DNA from: Holtiella tumoricola | GTDB taxonomy: Bacteria > Bacillota > Clostridia > Lachnospirales > Cellulosilyticaceae | DNA: 64,000 nt | Direction of reading: 5' to 3' | NCBI RefSeq assembly: GCF_027857615.1 | Contig: NZ_JAQIFT010000013.1 | Span: 4,931-68,930, forward strand | In this document: piece by piece, positions 44,742-52,957 of the stretch | Position numbering within the stretch: position 1 is the first letter of the stretch | Layout: the number at the start of each line of letters is the position of its first letter | The notes under the pieces: model-generated | The model's database searches: none | What the model saw: the letters and a program-made list of their open reading frames with translations, nothing else | Told to the model about the DNA's origin: nothing | Translations under genes and position numbers: made by a program

Positions 44742-47024
44742 ATGAGTATTGGTGAAAGTGTTAAACGTGTGGATGCCTATGAGAAAGTGACAGGACGTGC
44801 AAAGTACACAGATGATTTATGCCCTAGAAATGCTCTTATTGCCAAAGTACTTCATAGTACAATAGCAAACGGATGGGTCAAAAAACTGGAAATAGATGAA
44901 GCTTTAAAAGTAAAAGGTGTTGTCAAAATTGTTACCTGTTTTGATGTCCCAAACTATCCTTTCCCAACAGCTGGTCATCCATGGTCTACTGATCCTAAGC
45001 ATCAAGATGTAGCCGATCGTCTACTGCTCAATCAGCGTGTACGCTACTATGGTGATGACATTGCTGCTGTTATCGCTGAAGATGAAGTTGCAGCAACAAA
45101 GGCTTTAAGCCTAATTGAAGTAACTTATGAGGAACTTCCACCTATTCTAGACCCCAAAGAGGTCTTAGCCTCTGATACTCAACCACTTCATACAGCCTAT
45201 CCTAATAACATATTGGCACATACCAATTACGAAGTGGGCAACTATAAAGAAGCCGCAAAAGATACTGATTTGATTTGGTTTGAGGATGAATATGCAACTC
45301 AAATTGTACAGCATTGTCATATTGAACCACCTGTATCCTTTGCCTATGAAGAAAATCACCGTATTACAGTTGTTTCCTCTACTCAGATTCCACATATTAT
45401 GCGACGTGTCATTTCTCAGGCTTTAGGTATTCCTTTTGGAAAAATACGTGTAATCAAACCTTATATTGGCGGTGGTTTTGGAAATAAACAAGATGTACTT
45501 TACGAACCACTCAACGCTTTCTTGTGTACACAGGTAGGGGGTAAATGTGTTAAATTAGAAATTTCTCGTGAAGAAACCTTCCATTGTACAAGAACAAGAC
45601 ATAGCATCTCTTTTAAAGTTAAATCTGGTGTTCGAAAAGATGGTCGTATCGTCTGTCGTTCTATGGAAGCTATTTCTAACCAAGGTGCTTATGCTTCTCA
45701 TGGGCATGCCATTGTTGCCAACGCTGTAACAGGCTTTAGACACATCTATCAAGCTGAAAAAGCCGTTAAAGCAGATGCTTATACCGTATTTACTAACCTA
45801 CCTGCCGGAGGTGCAATGCGTGGTTACGGTATTCCTCAATTAGCCTTTGCTTCTGAAGCACAAATGGATGATATCGCCTATAAGCTGAATTTAGATCCTA
45901 TAGAAATCAGAAAGCAAAATATGATGAAACTGGGTTACAAAGATCCTTTCTTAGGAATCACATGCCACTCTTCTGGTCTTGAAGAATGTATTGAAAAGGG
46001 CCGCCATTATATAGACTGGGATAATAAGCTAAAGGCTTACCAAAACCAAACAGGACCTATCAGACGTGGTGTAGGTATGGCTATTTTTAGCTATAAGACA
46101 GGTGTATATCCTATTTCTCTTGAAACAGCTAGTTGTAGGATGATCTTAAATCAAGATGGTTCAATTCAAATTCAACTAGGTGCTACTGAAATAGGCCAAG
46201 GAGCCGATACCGTCTTTAGCCAAATGGCTGCCGATACCATTGGTTTAACCCTTGACCGTATTAATATTGTCTCTCAGCAAGATACAGACATTACACCATT
46301 TGATACAGGTGCCTATGCTTCACGACAAACTTATGTAAGTGGTATGGCTGTTAAGGAGACCGCTACCCTCTTTAAAGAAAAAGTTATTGCCTATGCCAGT
46401 TACTTCTTAAAGTTGCCTTCAAGTAACTTAGATATTAAGCATAATGCCATAGTTCATCGTACAACAAATGAAGTACTCATAGGTATGGATGCATTGGCAT
46501 TAGAAGCTTTTTATAGCCTAGATTATTGCCAGCATATTACTGCTGAAAAAACAATTCAATGCAAAAATAACACCCTTTCCTTTGGGGCATGCTTTGTAGA
46601 AATTGAAGTGGATATGCCGCTTGCTAAAATTAAAGTTTTAGACATTATCAATGTTCATGACAGTGGCGTACTTATCAATCCTCAGCTCGCAGCTGCACAA
46701 GTTCATGGTGGTATGAGTATGGGACTTGGTTATGGCTTAAGTGAACAACTTCTCTTTGATGCCAAGGGTAAACCGCTTAATCCAAACTTACTGGATTACA
46801 AATTACCAACAAGTATGGATACACCTGACCTTATGACTGACTTTGTAGAAACCGTTGATCCAAGTGGACCTTATGGCAATAAATCTTTAGGTGAGCCACC
46901 TGCTATCCCCGTTGCACCAGCCCTACGCAATGCACTTTTGCACGCAACAGGTGTAGCTGTTAATGATATCCCACTTAATCCACATATTCTTTTTGAAAAA
47001 TTCCGAGCTCACGGGCTTATTTAG
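44742..47024 (+). CDS. xdhA: xanthine dehydrogenase molybdenum-binding subunit
   Basis: 760 residues, molybdopterin domain only. GIGESVKRVDAYEKVTGRAKYTDD-like start (ESVKRVDAYEKVTGRA), IGGGFGNKQDV, LPAGGAMRGYGIPQL, GATEIGQGADTVF, and the catalytic Glu segment NKSLGEPPAIPVAP near the end. The ATG at 44742 has GGGAGGG at eight bases; the ATG at 44691 lacks one. Forms a trimeric enzyme with the FAD and 2Fe-2S subunits that follow. Confidence 0.92.
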   Translation: MSIGESVKRVDAYEKVTGRAKYTDDLCPRNALIAKVLHSTIANGWVKKLEIDEALKVKGVVKIVTCFDVPNYPFPTAGHPWSTDPKHQDVADRLLLNQRVRYYGDDIAAVIAEDEVAATKALSLIEVTYEELPPILDPKEVLASDTQPLHTAYPNNILAHTNYEVGNYKEAAKDTDLIWFEDEYATQIVQHCHIEPPVSFAYEENHRITVVSSTQIPHIMRRVISQALGIPFGKIRVIKPYIGGGFGNKQDVLYEPLNAFLCTQVGGKCVKLEISREETFHCTRTRHSISFKVKSGVRKDGRIVCRSMEAISNQGAYASHGHAIVANAVTGFRHIYQAEKAVKADAYTVFTNLPAGGAMRGYGIPQLAFASEAQMDDIAYKLNLDPIEIRKQNMMKLGYKDPFLGITCHSSGLEECIEKGRHYIDWDNKLKAYQNQTGPIRRGVGMAIFSYKTGVYPISLETASCRMILNQDGSIQIQLGATEIGQGADTVFSQMAADTIGLTLDRINIVSQQDTDITPFDTGAYASRQTYVSGMAVKETATLFKEKVIAYASYFLKLPSSNLDIKHNAIVHRTTNEVLIGMDALALEAFYSLDYCQHITAEKTIQCKNNTLSFGACFVEIEVDMPLAKIKVLDIINVHDSGVLINPQLAAAQVHGGMSMGLGYGLSEQLLFDAKGKPLNPNLLDYKLPTSMDTPDLMTDFVETVDPSGPYGNKSLGEPPAIPVAPALRNALLHATGVAVNDIPLNPHILFEKFRAHGLI

Positions 47025-47035
47025 GAGGGAATGTT

Positions 47036-47926
47036 ATGTACGATTTAGACAACATGCAAGTACCCACCACACTTATGGAGGCTGTAAAAAGCAAGCATAC
47101 CAATCCAGAGGCAGTTTTTATAGCTGGCGGGACCGATGTTCTAATTAAAATGAGAGAAGGCAAATTAGCTGGTAAATCCTTAATTAGTCTTCATGATATC
47201 AAAGTATTAAAAGGTGTAACCATAGATGACGCAGGGATGATATGCATTCGTCCAGCCACTACCTTCAGCCATATTACTTATGATCCTATTATACAGAAAC
47301 ATCTCCCTATGCTCGGTCTTGCTGTGGATCAAGTAGGTGGTCCACAAATCAGAAATATGGGAACCATTGGAGGCAATATTTGTAACGGTGTAACAAGTGC
47401 TGATAGCGCTTCTACTCTTTTCACCTACAATGCTGAACTTGAGATTATGAGTTATCCTGACTTAAGTCGCCGCGTATCTATTCATGATTTTTATAAAGGC
47501 CCAGGCAGAGTTGACTTAAGCTCTAATGAACTCCTTACAGGGATTTATATTAAAAAAGAGAATTATGATGGCTTCCATGGACACTATATTAAATACGCTA
47601 TGCGTAATGCCATGGATATTGCAACACTAGGTTGTGCTGTCAATGTAAAACTAGATGAAAACAAACAAACCATTGAAGAAGCAAGGCTTGCCTTTGGTGT
47701 AGCAGGCCCTACTCCAATGCGCTGTCCACATGCTGAAGCAGCTATTTGCGGTCAACCTCTTAATCAACATACACTAGAGTTATTTAGCGAAACTGCACTT
47801 ACAGAAGTTAATCCACGTACCTCATGGCGTGCTTCAAAAGATTTCCGTTTACAGCTTGTAAAAGAGCTCAGTCACCGAGGACTTATGGAAGCTATTCACT
47901 TAGGAGGAGGAAAAATCAATGATTAA
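47036..47926 (+). CDS. xdhB: xanthine dehydrogenase FAD-binding subunit
   Basis: 296 residues. FAD site AGGTDVLIKMREGK (p-cresol methylhydroxylase fold), GGPQIRNMGTIGGNICNGVTSADSA, and the C-terminal CO-dehydrogenase flavoprotein domain. Carries electrons from the Mo and Fe-S subunits to NAD or another acceptor. GGAGGG precedes the ATG; the end overlaps the next gene by eight bases. Confidence 0.93.
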   Translation: MYDLDNMQVPTTLMEAVKSKHTNPEAVFIAGGTDVLIKMREGKLAGKSLISLHDIKVLKGVTIDDAGMICIRPATTFSHITYDPIIQKHLPMLGLAVDQVGGPQIRNMGTIGGNICNGVTSADSASTLFTYNAELEIMSYPDLSRRVSIHDFYKGPGRVDLSSNELLTGIYIKKENYDGFHGHYIKYAMRNAMDIATLGCAVNVKLDENKQTIEEARLAFGVAGPTPMRCPHAEAAICGQPLNQHTLELFSETALTEVNPRTSWRASKDFRLQLVKELSHRGLMEAIHLGGGKIND

Positions 47927-48407
47927 AGTTATTCACTGCATAGTAAATGGTAAAGAACAAGAGGTTCCTGTAGATGTTAGAGAATCTCTTGCAGATACAC
48001 TCAGAAATCGTTTAGGTCTTACAAGCGTGAAAAAAGGTTGTGAAGTTGGAGAATGTGGTGCTTGTACAGTACTTGTAGATGGCGAAGCTATTGATTCATG
48101 TATTTATCTTTCTTTATGGGCAGATGGCAAATCTATTTTGACAGTAGAAGGCCTTCAGCAAGAAGAATCCCTCCTCCACCCTATTCAACAAGCTTTTGTA
48201 GATGAAGCAGCTGTACAATGCGGCTTCTGTACACCAGGACTGATTATGAGTGCTGTTGAAATCGTAGGAAGTGGCAAACGTTACTCTAGAGATGAGCTTC
48301 GTAAACTTATTTCAGGTCATCTCTGCCGTTGCACAGGCTACAATAATATCCTCAATGCTATGGAACGTATTGTGAATGAAACCCATAAATTTGTAGGTGA
48401 AGAATAA
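47919..48407 (+). CDS. xdhC: xanthine dehydrogenase 2Fe-2S subunit
   Basis: 162 residues with two [2Fe-2S] clusters: plant-type CEVGECGACTVLVDGEAIDSC (C-x4-C-x2-C-x11-C) and the four-helix cluster CGFCTPG ... CRCTGY. Start at 47919 is fixed by GGAGGAGG inside the preceding gene. Last gene of the plus operon; a terminator follows. The symbol follows the E. coli XdhABC naming of the Fe-S subunit, not the sulfuration chaperone also called XdhC. Confidence 0.93.
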   Translation: MIKVIHCIVNGKEQEVPVDVRESLADTLRNRLGLTSVKKGCEVGECGACTVLVDGEAIDSCIYLSLWADGKSILTVEGLQQEESLLHPIQQAFVDEAAVQCGFCTPGLIMSAVEIVGSGKRYSRDELRKLISGHLCRCTGYNNILNAMERIVNETHKFVGEE

Positions 48408-48452
48408 AGAGGTAAGCACGTCCTTTCCATAATAAACCTTGAGAAAAAGTAA

Positions 48453-48493
48453 AAAGGCAACGACTTCATCATATGAATGAGGCCGTTGCCTTT
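48453..48493 (+). terminator. terminator of the ssnA-ygfK-xdh operon
   Basis: Ten-base outer stem (48453-48462 with 48484-48493) with further inner pairing (TTCAT with ATGAA). Followed by TTTAATTATTTT. Confidence 0.8.
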
Positions 48494-48526
48494 AATTATT
48501 TTAAATCTGATATTCCTAATGTAAAT

Positions 48527-48727
48527 TTAGAAACAAACTATAACTATTAAAACAATAATTGTGCCCATTATTATATATGACCAAGGATTTCCCCAATTTA
48601 AAGTCCAAGCAAGAGCATATTGTTTTCTAATGAAAATAGCAGTATCTTCTTTATTGCAGTAGAATAATTTATTATGCTCTTTAAGCCATTGTTTTCTTTC
48701 CTCATAGGTCCATTTTCTTTTTTGCAT
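48527..48727 (-). CDS. small membrane protein with DUF5808-like motif
   Basis: 66 residues from the ATG at 48727 (AGAGG five bases upstream). The middle, FYCNKEDTAIFIRKQ and LAWTLNWGNPWS, matches the pattern of DUF5808 proteins (FYyNpeD...fvpkr.g.GwtlNfgnP). One C-terminal membrane helix (IIMGTIIVLIVIVCF). Function unknown; in other proteins this motif often accompanies DUF1648-type membrane proteins. Confidence 0.65.
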   Translation of the reverse strand: MQKRKWTYEERKQWLKEHNKLFYCNKEDTAIFIRKQYALAWTLNWGNPWSYIIMGTIIVLIVIVCF

Positions 48728-48742
48728 AGTAGCCTCTATCAT

Positions 48743-49235
48743 CAGCTAAATAATCCTTATTCCAGCAAATATTTCTTATAAAGTTGATTACTTAAAAGTG
48801 TATATTAGTAATCTAAATATTACAACAATAACTTATTAAGGTGCTTCATCACAGACTACATCATTAAAGGAGATACCTATTGAATGTGGCTTTAAGAGCT
48901 ATGTAGACTTCCTATAGTAACTTATCCAAGAAATTGCCACTACTTCTAAGATAAGTGCCTAAAAATCATATCCCATTTCTTCGGTATTTATCTTATATAG
49001 ATCTTCAGCATCACTAGGTTTAAAAAGCCTTATTTTTACTTTCATCTAAACATTTCCTCCACCTACATTAATATAGCTCTATCAGCTATCTATTTTCATT
49101 TATTTAATTATAACCTATTCGATTACTCAATTCACATTTAATCCTAGTACAATACCTCTCTCTAAACTATTCCATCCTCTATTTTCATGCTATAATATAA
49201 AATAATATATAATTAAATTTTCAAGGAGGATTCAT
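48743..49235. other. gene-poor stretch with decayed fragments
   Basis: About 490 bases of AT-rich sequence. It contains a frameshifted start of a GNAT acetyltransferase gene (48959-49044, minus). There is also a short plus-strand reading IECGFKSYVDFL followed by TAG near 48881-48916, which resembles nothing certain. No intact gene or strong hairpin. The AAGGAGG at the end belongs to the next gene. Confidence 0.45.
48959..49044 (-). pseudogene. remnant of a GNAT acetyltransferase gene
   Basis: After GGAGG on the minus strand, ATG reads MKVKIRLF, then the frame must shift by one base in a T run. It continues PSDAEDLYKINTEEMGYDF to a TAG. IRL(F)xPSDAEDLYKI...MGYDF is the usual opening of GNAT acetyltransferases, whose remaining ~120 residues are missing. 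A frameshift plus truncation means it is not functional. Confidence 0.5.
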
Positions 49236-49664
49236 ATGCTAAAAGACAAATGGCTAACCATTGCTCTTTTCACTTTAGCTGGTGCAATTTTATTGAGTGG
49301 ATTATGGGTTAGAGATGGGCTTTCTAATCTGAGCTTTTATGCACCTGTTTCAAATAGCAATACAGATTATAGGATTGCTAATGAGCTCAATCAATTAAAT
49401 AAGACTTTGCAAAAAGCAACATCTACTTCAAATAATGAGTCCAGTCATGGAATAACTTCTTTATTGAATAATCCTAAGAATATGTATTTAGGCGAGGCTG
49501 CTAAATATTTAGATGTATCTGAAACCCAACTCAAAGAAATTATCCAAGATTCTACTTCTCAATTGCCTTATTTACAAATAAGTGATACAGCTTATATTTT
49601 TAATCAAAAAGCTTTAGATAAGTGGTTAGAAAATGGCTATGTTCTACCTAGTATACAAAAATAG
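49236..49664 (+). CDS. membrane-anchored protein with excisionase-like helix-turn-helix domain
   Basis: 142 residues. One N-terminal membrane helix (about 7-25), a polar Asn/Ser/Thr-rich linker (about 35-80), and a C-terminal domain reading YLGEAAKYLDVSETQLKEII ... YIFNQKALDKWL. That is the winged HTH_17/excisionase (helix-turn-helix plus wing) pattern. The DNA-binding or protein-binding domain would face the cytoplasm with the tail outside the membrane plane. AAGGAGG precedes the ATG, and a bidirectional terminator follows. Not recognised as a named family. Confidence 0.65.
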   Translation: MLKDKWLTIALFTLAGAILLSGLWVRDGLSNLSFYAPVSNSNTDYRIANELNQLNKTLQKATSTSNNESSHGITSLLNNPKNMYLGEAAKYLDVSETQLKEIIQDSTSQLPYLQISDTAYIFNQKALDKWLENGYVLPSIQK

Positions 49665-49691
49665 GATGCCCTTCACAAAAAGCATCCTATT
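49660..49691. terminator. bidirectional terminator between convergent genes
   Basis: Ten-base perfect stem (49660-49669 with 49682-49691) with a T run on plus and an A-rich 5' flank. It overlaps the stop of the plus gene. Confidence 0.8.
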
Positions 49692-49693
49692 TT

Positions 49694-50458
49694 TTATTCT
49701 TTTACACGATAAGTTTGACAATCATCTGAACGGTCTAGGAATCCATATTCTATAAGTGCCCTTCTAATTGTTGCATAGTCATGATACATACGTTGAAGTA
49801 TCCTATTCACTTCTTTCTCTGGATATTCTCTATCTTTTATGAAATTTTTCATTACTTCTCTTAATACAATAATCTTTTTCTTTTCTTTGGCTGGGAACTG
49901 CTTGATTGCACCATTTACATCCATATAAGCTTTAATCGTCTTCTCTCTTTCACTATCTGTAATAGCATAACGATCATCCATCATCGTAGCTGTATCATGT
50001 AAATTCTCAATGATCCCGCTGTTTGATTGCTGAATACATCTCTTGGTCTTTTCTTCTAGTGACTGCATCAATGCAACAAAAAGTTTAGCTTGCTTTTCCT
50101 TTTCTCTAAGCTTGTAGCGATGGTTACGTACTGTAGAATGGGCAATCCCTACTTCCTTTGCAATAGCTTTATCATCTTTCCCTTCAGACATAAGTATTAA
50201 AATTCTTTGCTGAATATCAGAAATCCCTATAAGTTCAGGTTTACGACCTAATAGATAGTCTACCGTCTCACCATGTTTTGCTTGCATATGTTTTTTCACT
50301 GCTCCATATGCATCATAAAGTTCCCCATCTATTTTATAGATTCTACCTTTTTCAAAGACATGCTCACATAAAACACAAACAAAGTGCTCATTTGTTTCTT
50401 TATAACCTTTTACAATCGTATCAATCTCTTCATCCCACAATTGATTGTTTTCTTCCAC
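49694..50458 (-). CDS. zinc-finger / LuxR-HTH / DUF2087 transcriptional regulator
   Basis: 254 residues in three parts. Residues about 28-65 hold a C2H2-like finger (CVLCEHVF ... KKHMQAKH). Residues about 78-118 are a LuxR/GerE helix-turn-helix (ISDIQQRILILMSEGKDDKA, IAKEVGIAHSTVRNHRYKLRE). The last ~75 are a DUF2087 domain (FPAKEKKKIIVLREVMKNF, VNRILQRMYHDYATIRRALIEYGFLDR). A soluble regulator of unknown signal; the gene stands alone. Confidence 0.8.
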   Translation of the reverse strand: MEENNQLWDEEIDTIVKGYKETNEHFVCVLCEHVFEKGRIYKIDGELYDAYGAVKKHMQAKHGETVDYLLGRKPELIGISDIQQRILILMSEGKDDKAIAKEVGIAHSTVRNHRYKLREKEKQAKLFVALMQSLEEKTKRCIQQSNSGIIENLHDTATMMDDRYAITDSEREKTIKAYMDVNGAIKQFPAKEKKKIIVLREVMKNFIKDREYPEKEVNRILQRMYHDYATIRRALIEYGFLDRSDDCQTYRVKE

Positions 50459-50717
50459 TTTTTCATCTCCTTACCCTAGCTCATATCTATTTTAAAGATA
50501 CTTACAATGTTTTCTGATTTTAATTATATATCACGTTTACGTTTTAGTCTAGTTATAAATAAACATATTTGCATTTTGTTTATTTATAACTAATTCAATA
50601 TATCATTTTGTCTATGTAAGTTAAATATATAGATTAGCATTATTCCCCTTCAATCCTCTGATTATTTATGAAAAATTGTACCTCCTAAATAACCAGAAGA
50701 TAGTGCTTCCTTATTAC
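50459..50717. other. intergenic region with a long AT-rich inverted repeat
   Basis: Upstream of the DUF2087 regulator. The main structure is a perfect 16-base inverted repeat at 50550-50565 and 50577-50592 (see separate entry). No ORF with a ribosome site was seen. Confidence 0.5.
50550..50592. repeat. 16-bp perfect inverted repeat
   Basis: TAGTTATAAATAAACA at 50550-50565 and its exact complement at 50577-50592, 11-base spacer. No T run, so not a normal terminator. It lies about 90 bases before the DUF2087 regulator and may be its operator. Confidence 0.7.
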
Positions 50718-50741
50718 GAAAAAAAGATGGTGTAGGCCATC
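50718..50741 (-). terminator. terminator of the GNAT gene at 50762
   Basis: Short GATGG/CCATC stem (50726-50730 with 50737-50741) followed on minus by eight T. Confidence 0.6.
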
Positions 50742-50761
50742 CTCCTTTAATAATTTATGTA

Positions 50762-51211
50762 TTAAATATTTATAATATATATCCTACTGTCTTCATCCCA
50801 TACATCCATTCGGTTTTCTACATACTCAAATCCATATTTTTCGTATAAACCCACGTGATCCGTTGCTAGATAGACTTTAGAATAGCCTTCTTCTTTTGCA
50901 ACCTTTAAGGCATGTTGGATAAGCCTTTCGCTATAGCGCTTACCTCTATAAACTACATCTGTATAAACAAATCCAATCCATGGGAATAAGTTAGTATCAT
51001 CAATACAATCTTTTTGAGTTAATGTCAAAAAAGCTACCACTTTCTCATCATCCATCAGAAAGAATACCTTTCCATCCTTTCCTAATATTTTTTCAAAGCT
51101 CTTTTCTATGATTAACTTGGCTAGAAATTTACCTGCTCCCCACTCACACACCTTTAGACAATCAATAAGCTGATCTTTTTTATCATATTCTTCATATTCA
51201 ATAATTTCCAT
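50762..51211 (-). CDS. GNAT family N-acetyltransferase
   Basis: 149 residues. The acetyl-CoA loop is VVYRGKRYSERLIQHALKVAKEEG (read as YRGKRYSERLIQ here), preceded by the strand FVYTDVVY and followed by VYLATDHVGLYEKYGFEYVE, the usual C-terminal half of GNAT. Substrate unknown. Thirteen bases behind the membrane protein gene, so in one transcript with it. Confidence 0.88.
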   Translation of the reverse strand: MEIIEYEEYDKKDQLIDCLKVCEWGAGKFLAKLIIEKSFEKILGKDGKVFFLMDDEKVVAFLTLTQKDCIDDTNLFPWIGFVYTDVVYRGKRYSERLIQHALKVAKEEGYSKVYLATDHVGLYEKYGFEYVENRMDVWDEDSRIYIINI

Positions 51212-51224
51212 GATACGTATCTCC

Positions 51225-51845
51225 CTATTTACCTTTTCTTTTAATGAATGCGAGGATGACTACTATAATACCTATAATACCCATACTACCTAAGCCTATA
51301 AACATCCATTTATTATCTTCATATTTATGTATGATTTCCACTTCTGCCTGCATTGTATGACTTTCTTGAATTTCTTCCACCACTTCTAACTGTACTTCTC
51401 TTTCCTCATCAAGCTTTCTCTGGGCATCAAAGTAATCACCTTGATTAATATAAGTTTCATATCTTTCAACCATATTGTATTTTTCACTAACTAACTTTAG
51501 AGTTTCATATGCGCTAGAAGTAGCTTTAAATAGCCATTGGTCATCGACTTGTTGTTCGTCTAATAATACGGCCACAATATAATCACCCTCTTGGGGGACT
51601 TCATCTGTTCCGTAGTACGTTTCAAACTTATGAACCTGTAACGCATCTTCTTCTATTGTACCCATCATAACGGTTATTGGAATAAGCGTATAATATGCTT
51701 CTTGAATCTCTTTAATCTCTCCTATAAATAAAGCTTTTTGGTTCCCTTCCATAAGCACTTCTGGAATATCTCCTGCCAAGATGTTAAAACATAGTATGAT
51801 TAAGGTCATTAATAAGGTACTTATTTTTATTAAGTTACTTTTCAT
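51225..51845 (-). CDS. uncharacterised protein anchored at both ends
   Basis: 206 residues. An N-terminal signal-like helix (about 5-24), an extracytoplasmic domain of ~150 residues rich in Glu, Gln and Tyr, a C-terminal membrane helix (about 178-200) and a basic tail KRKGK. The pattern suggests a secreted domain tethered by its C-terminal helix. No known family recognised. Ribosome site is weak (AAAGAG directly before ATG). Confidence 0.6.
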   Translation of the reverse strand: MKSNLIKISTLLMTLIILCFNILAGDIPEVLMEGNQKALFIGEIKEIQEAYYTLIPITVMMGTIEEDALQVHKFETYYGTDEVPQEGDYIVAVLLDEQQVDDQWLFKATSSAYETLKLVSEKYNMVERYETYINQGDYFDAQRKLDEEREVQLEVVEEIQESHTMQAEVEIIHKYEDNKWMFIGLGSMGIIGIIVVILAFIKRKGK

Positions 51846-52051
51846 CTCTTTATAGGCCCCCTAATTCTTTGATTAAGTTATATCCGTAATCATTATCCAA
51901 TATAGATACCGGTAACTGCTAGCATTGCTTCAATACTATTTTCTTTAAATTGTTTTTCAAATTCTTTTCTGTCTAATAAATTTAAATCTTCCTCTTGTGT
52001 ACTTATCCAGCCTTCAAATACTGTTTGACCAGCACCTAATATGATTTTCAC
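51845..52051 (-). pseudogene. internally deleted SAM-dependent methyltransferase gene
   Basis: From a GTG at 52051 with a good GGAGGGG site, 52 codons read VKIILGAGQTVFEGWIST ... FKENSIEAMLA and then VTGIYIG and TAA at 51893. The first 45 residues match the opening of a class I methyltransferase group (ILGAG at the SAM loop, NSIDaiLAEHVWEHL next), but the EHVWEHL part and everything after is gone. A short C-terminal-like tail (DYGYNLIKELGGL) follows in the next frame. Hence an internal deletion. Confidence 0.55.
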
Positions 52052-52095
52052 TCTATCAGCTCCCCTCCAATTTCTCTATCCTTATCATTTATTTA

Positions 52096-52605
52096 TTAGG
52101 CTTCTAGCATTTTAATCCATTGACTAGCTTGACGTCTACTCTTCATCTCTATATAAGCTTTGTTAGGGTATTGATCTCTTAACGCTATTATTTTCTTTCT
52201 ATTTGCAATTGGGAACTTCCATATAAACTTCAAAAAGTCTACAAACTCTTTATCAATCTTTTCTACACAATGGGTAGGGAAATCAGAGCGTTTCTTACCG
52301 TGCCTTTTCATTGCACTCCACATGCAAAGATAACGATTTATATTAAGATCAATAATCAGATCTGCTGCTTCATAACGAAGTTTTAAAGTACTATCATAAT
52401 TTCCATCAATAATCCACTTTGTGCCTCCAATAATGCTTTGTTGTTTTTCTATCCATTCATTCCTTGGTGTCCCCACCCAATTAGGTTGCCAATATTCATT
52501 ATCCAGATGAAATAATGGATAGCCCGTTACCGCTGCTATCCTTTTAGAGAAGTAACTCTTTCCACTTCCTGGACTCCCTACAATAATAATACGATTATAT
52601 TCCAT
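52096..52605 (-). CDS. P-loop kinase-like protein (FlaR/topology-modulation type)
   Basis: 169 residues with Walker A IIIVGSPGSGKSYFSKRIA at the N-terminus and the family pattern PLFHLDNEYWQPNW ... GTKWIIDGNYDSTL, then ADLIIDLNINRYLCMWSAMKR. Related to adenylate kinases; annotated in many Firmicutes as DNA topology modulation protein, without firm function. Twelve bases behind the pyrophosphatase-like gene. Confidence 0.82.
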   Translation of the reverse strand: MEYNRIIIVGSPGSGKSYFSKRIAAVTGYPLFHLDNEYWQPNWVGTPRNEWIEKQQSIIGGTKWIIDGNYDSTLKLRYEAADLIIDLNINRYLCMWSAMKRHGKKRSDFPTHCVEKIDKEFVDFLKFIWKFPIANRKKIIALRDQYPNKAYIEMKSRRQASQWIKMLEA

Positions 52606-52616
52606 AATAGCCCCCC

Positions 52617-52940
52617 TTATAGAATGATTTCACTTTCAAAGTATTGTTCTTGAAAATCAACCTGTTCCCTTATTTCCTCCATTGTAAAAGTTATACCTTC
52701 TGGTGCAACCACCCATTTATCTTCTATATCATTTGTTCTATGAATGACGGCAATAACTCTCCCTGTAAAGGTCTTAACCGGTTCCAGAACACCTAAAATA
52801 TAAGCATCTTGCTCTTCTCCATCCGGTGCCATAATACCTTCTACATAGCCATAGTTAATGGGATAATATAATTCTTTATGCTTAGGGTGATAAGTCCCCA
52901 TTGCCCGGTCTACTAATACTGTCACAATTTCTCCTATCAT
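52617..52940 (-). CDS. inorganic pyrophosphatase-like protein
   Basis: 107 residues. YYPINYGYVEGIMAPDGEEQDAYILG is the soluble inorganic pyrophosphatase signature in shortened form: Tyr, Asp and Glu at the metal site, key string GYVEG..PDGEEQDAY. The protein is shorter than the ~170-residue enzyme, so activity is uncertain. The ATG at 52940 has GAGGAG at seven bases. Seventeen bases behind the LysR gene. Confidence 0.78.
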   Translation of the reverse strand: MIGEIVTVLVDRAMGTYHPKHKELYYPINYGYVEGIMAPDGEEQDAYILGVLEPVKTFTGRVIAVIHRTNDIEDKWVVAPEGITFTMEEIREQVDFQEQYFESEIIL

Positions 52941-52957
52941 TTTATAGCTCCTCTTTA

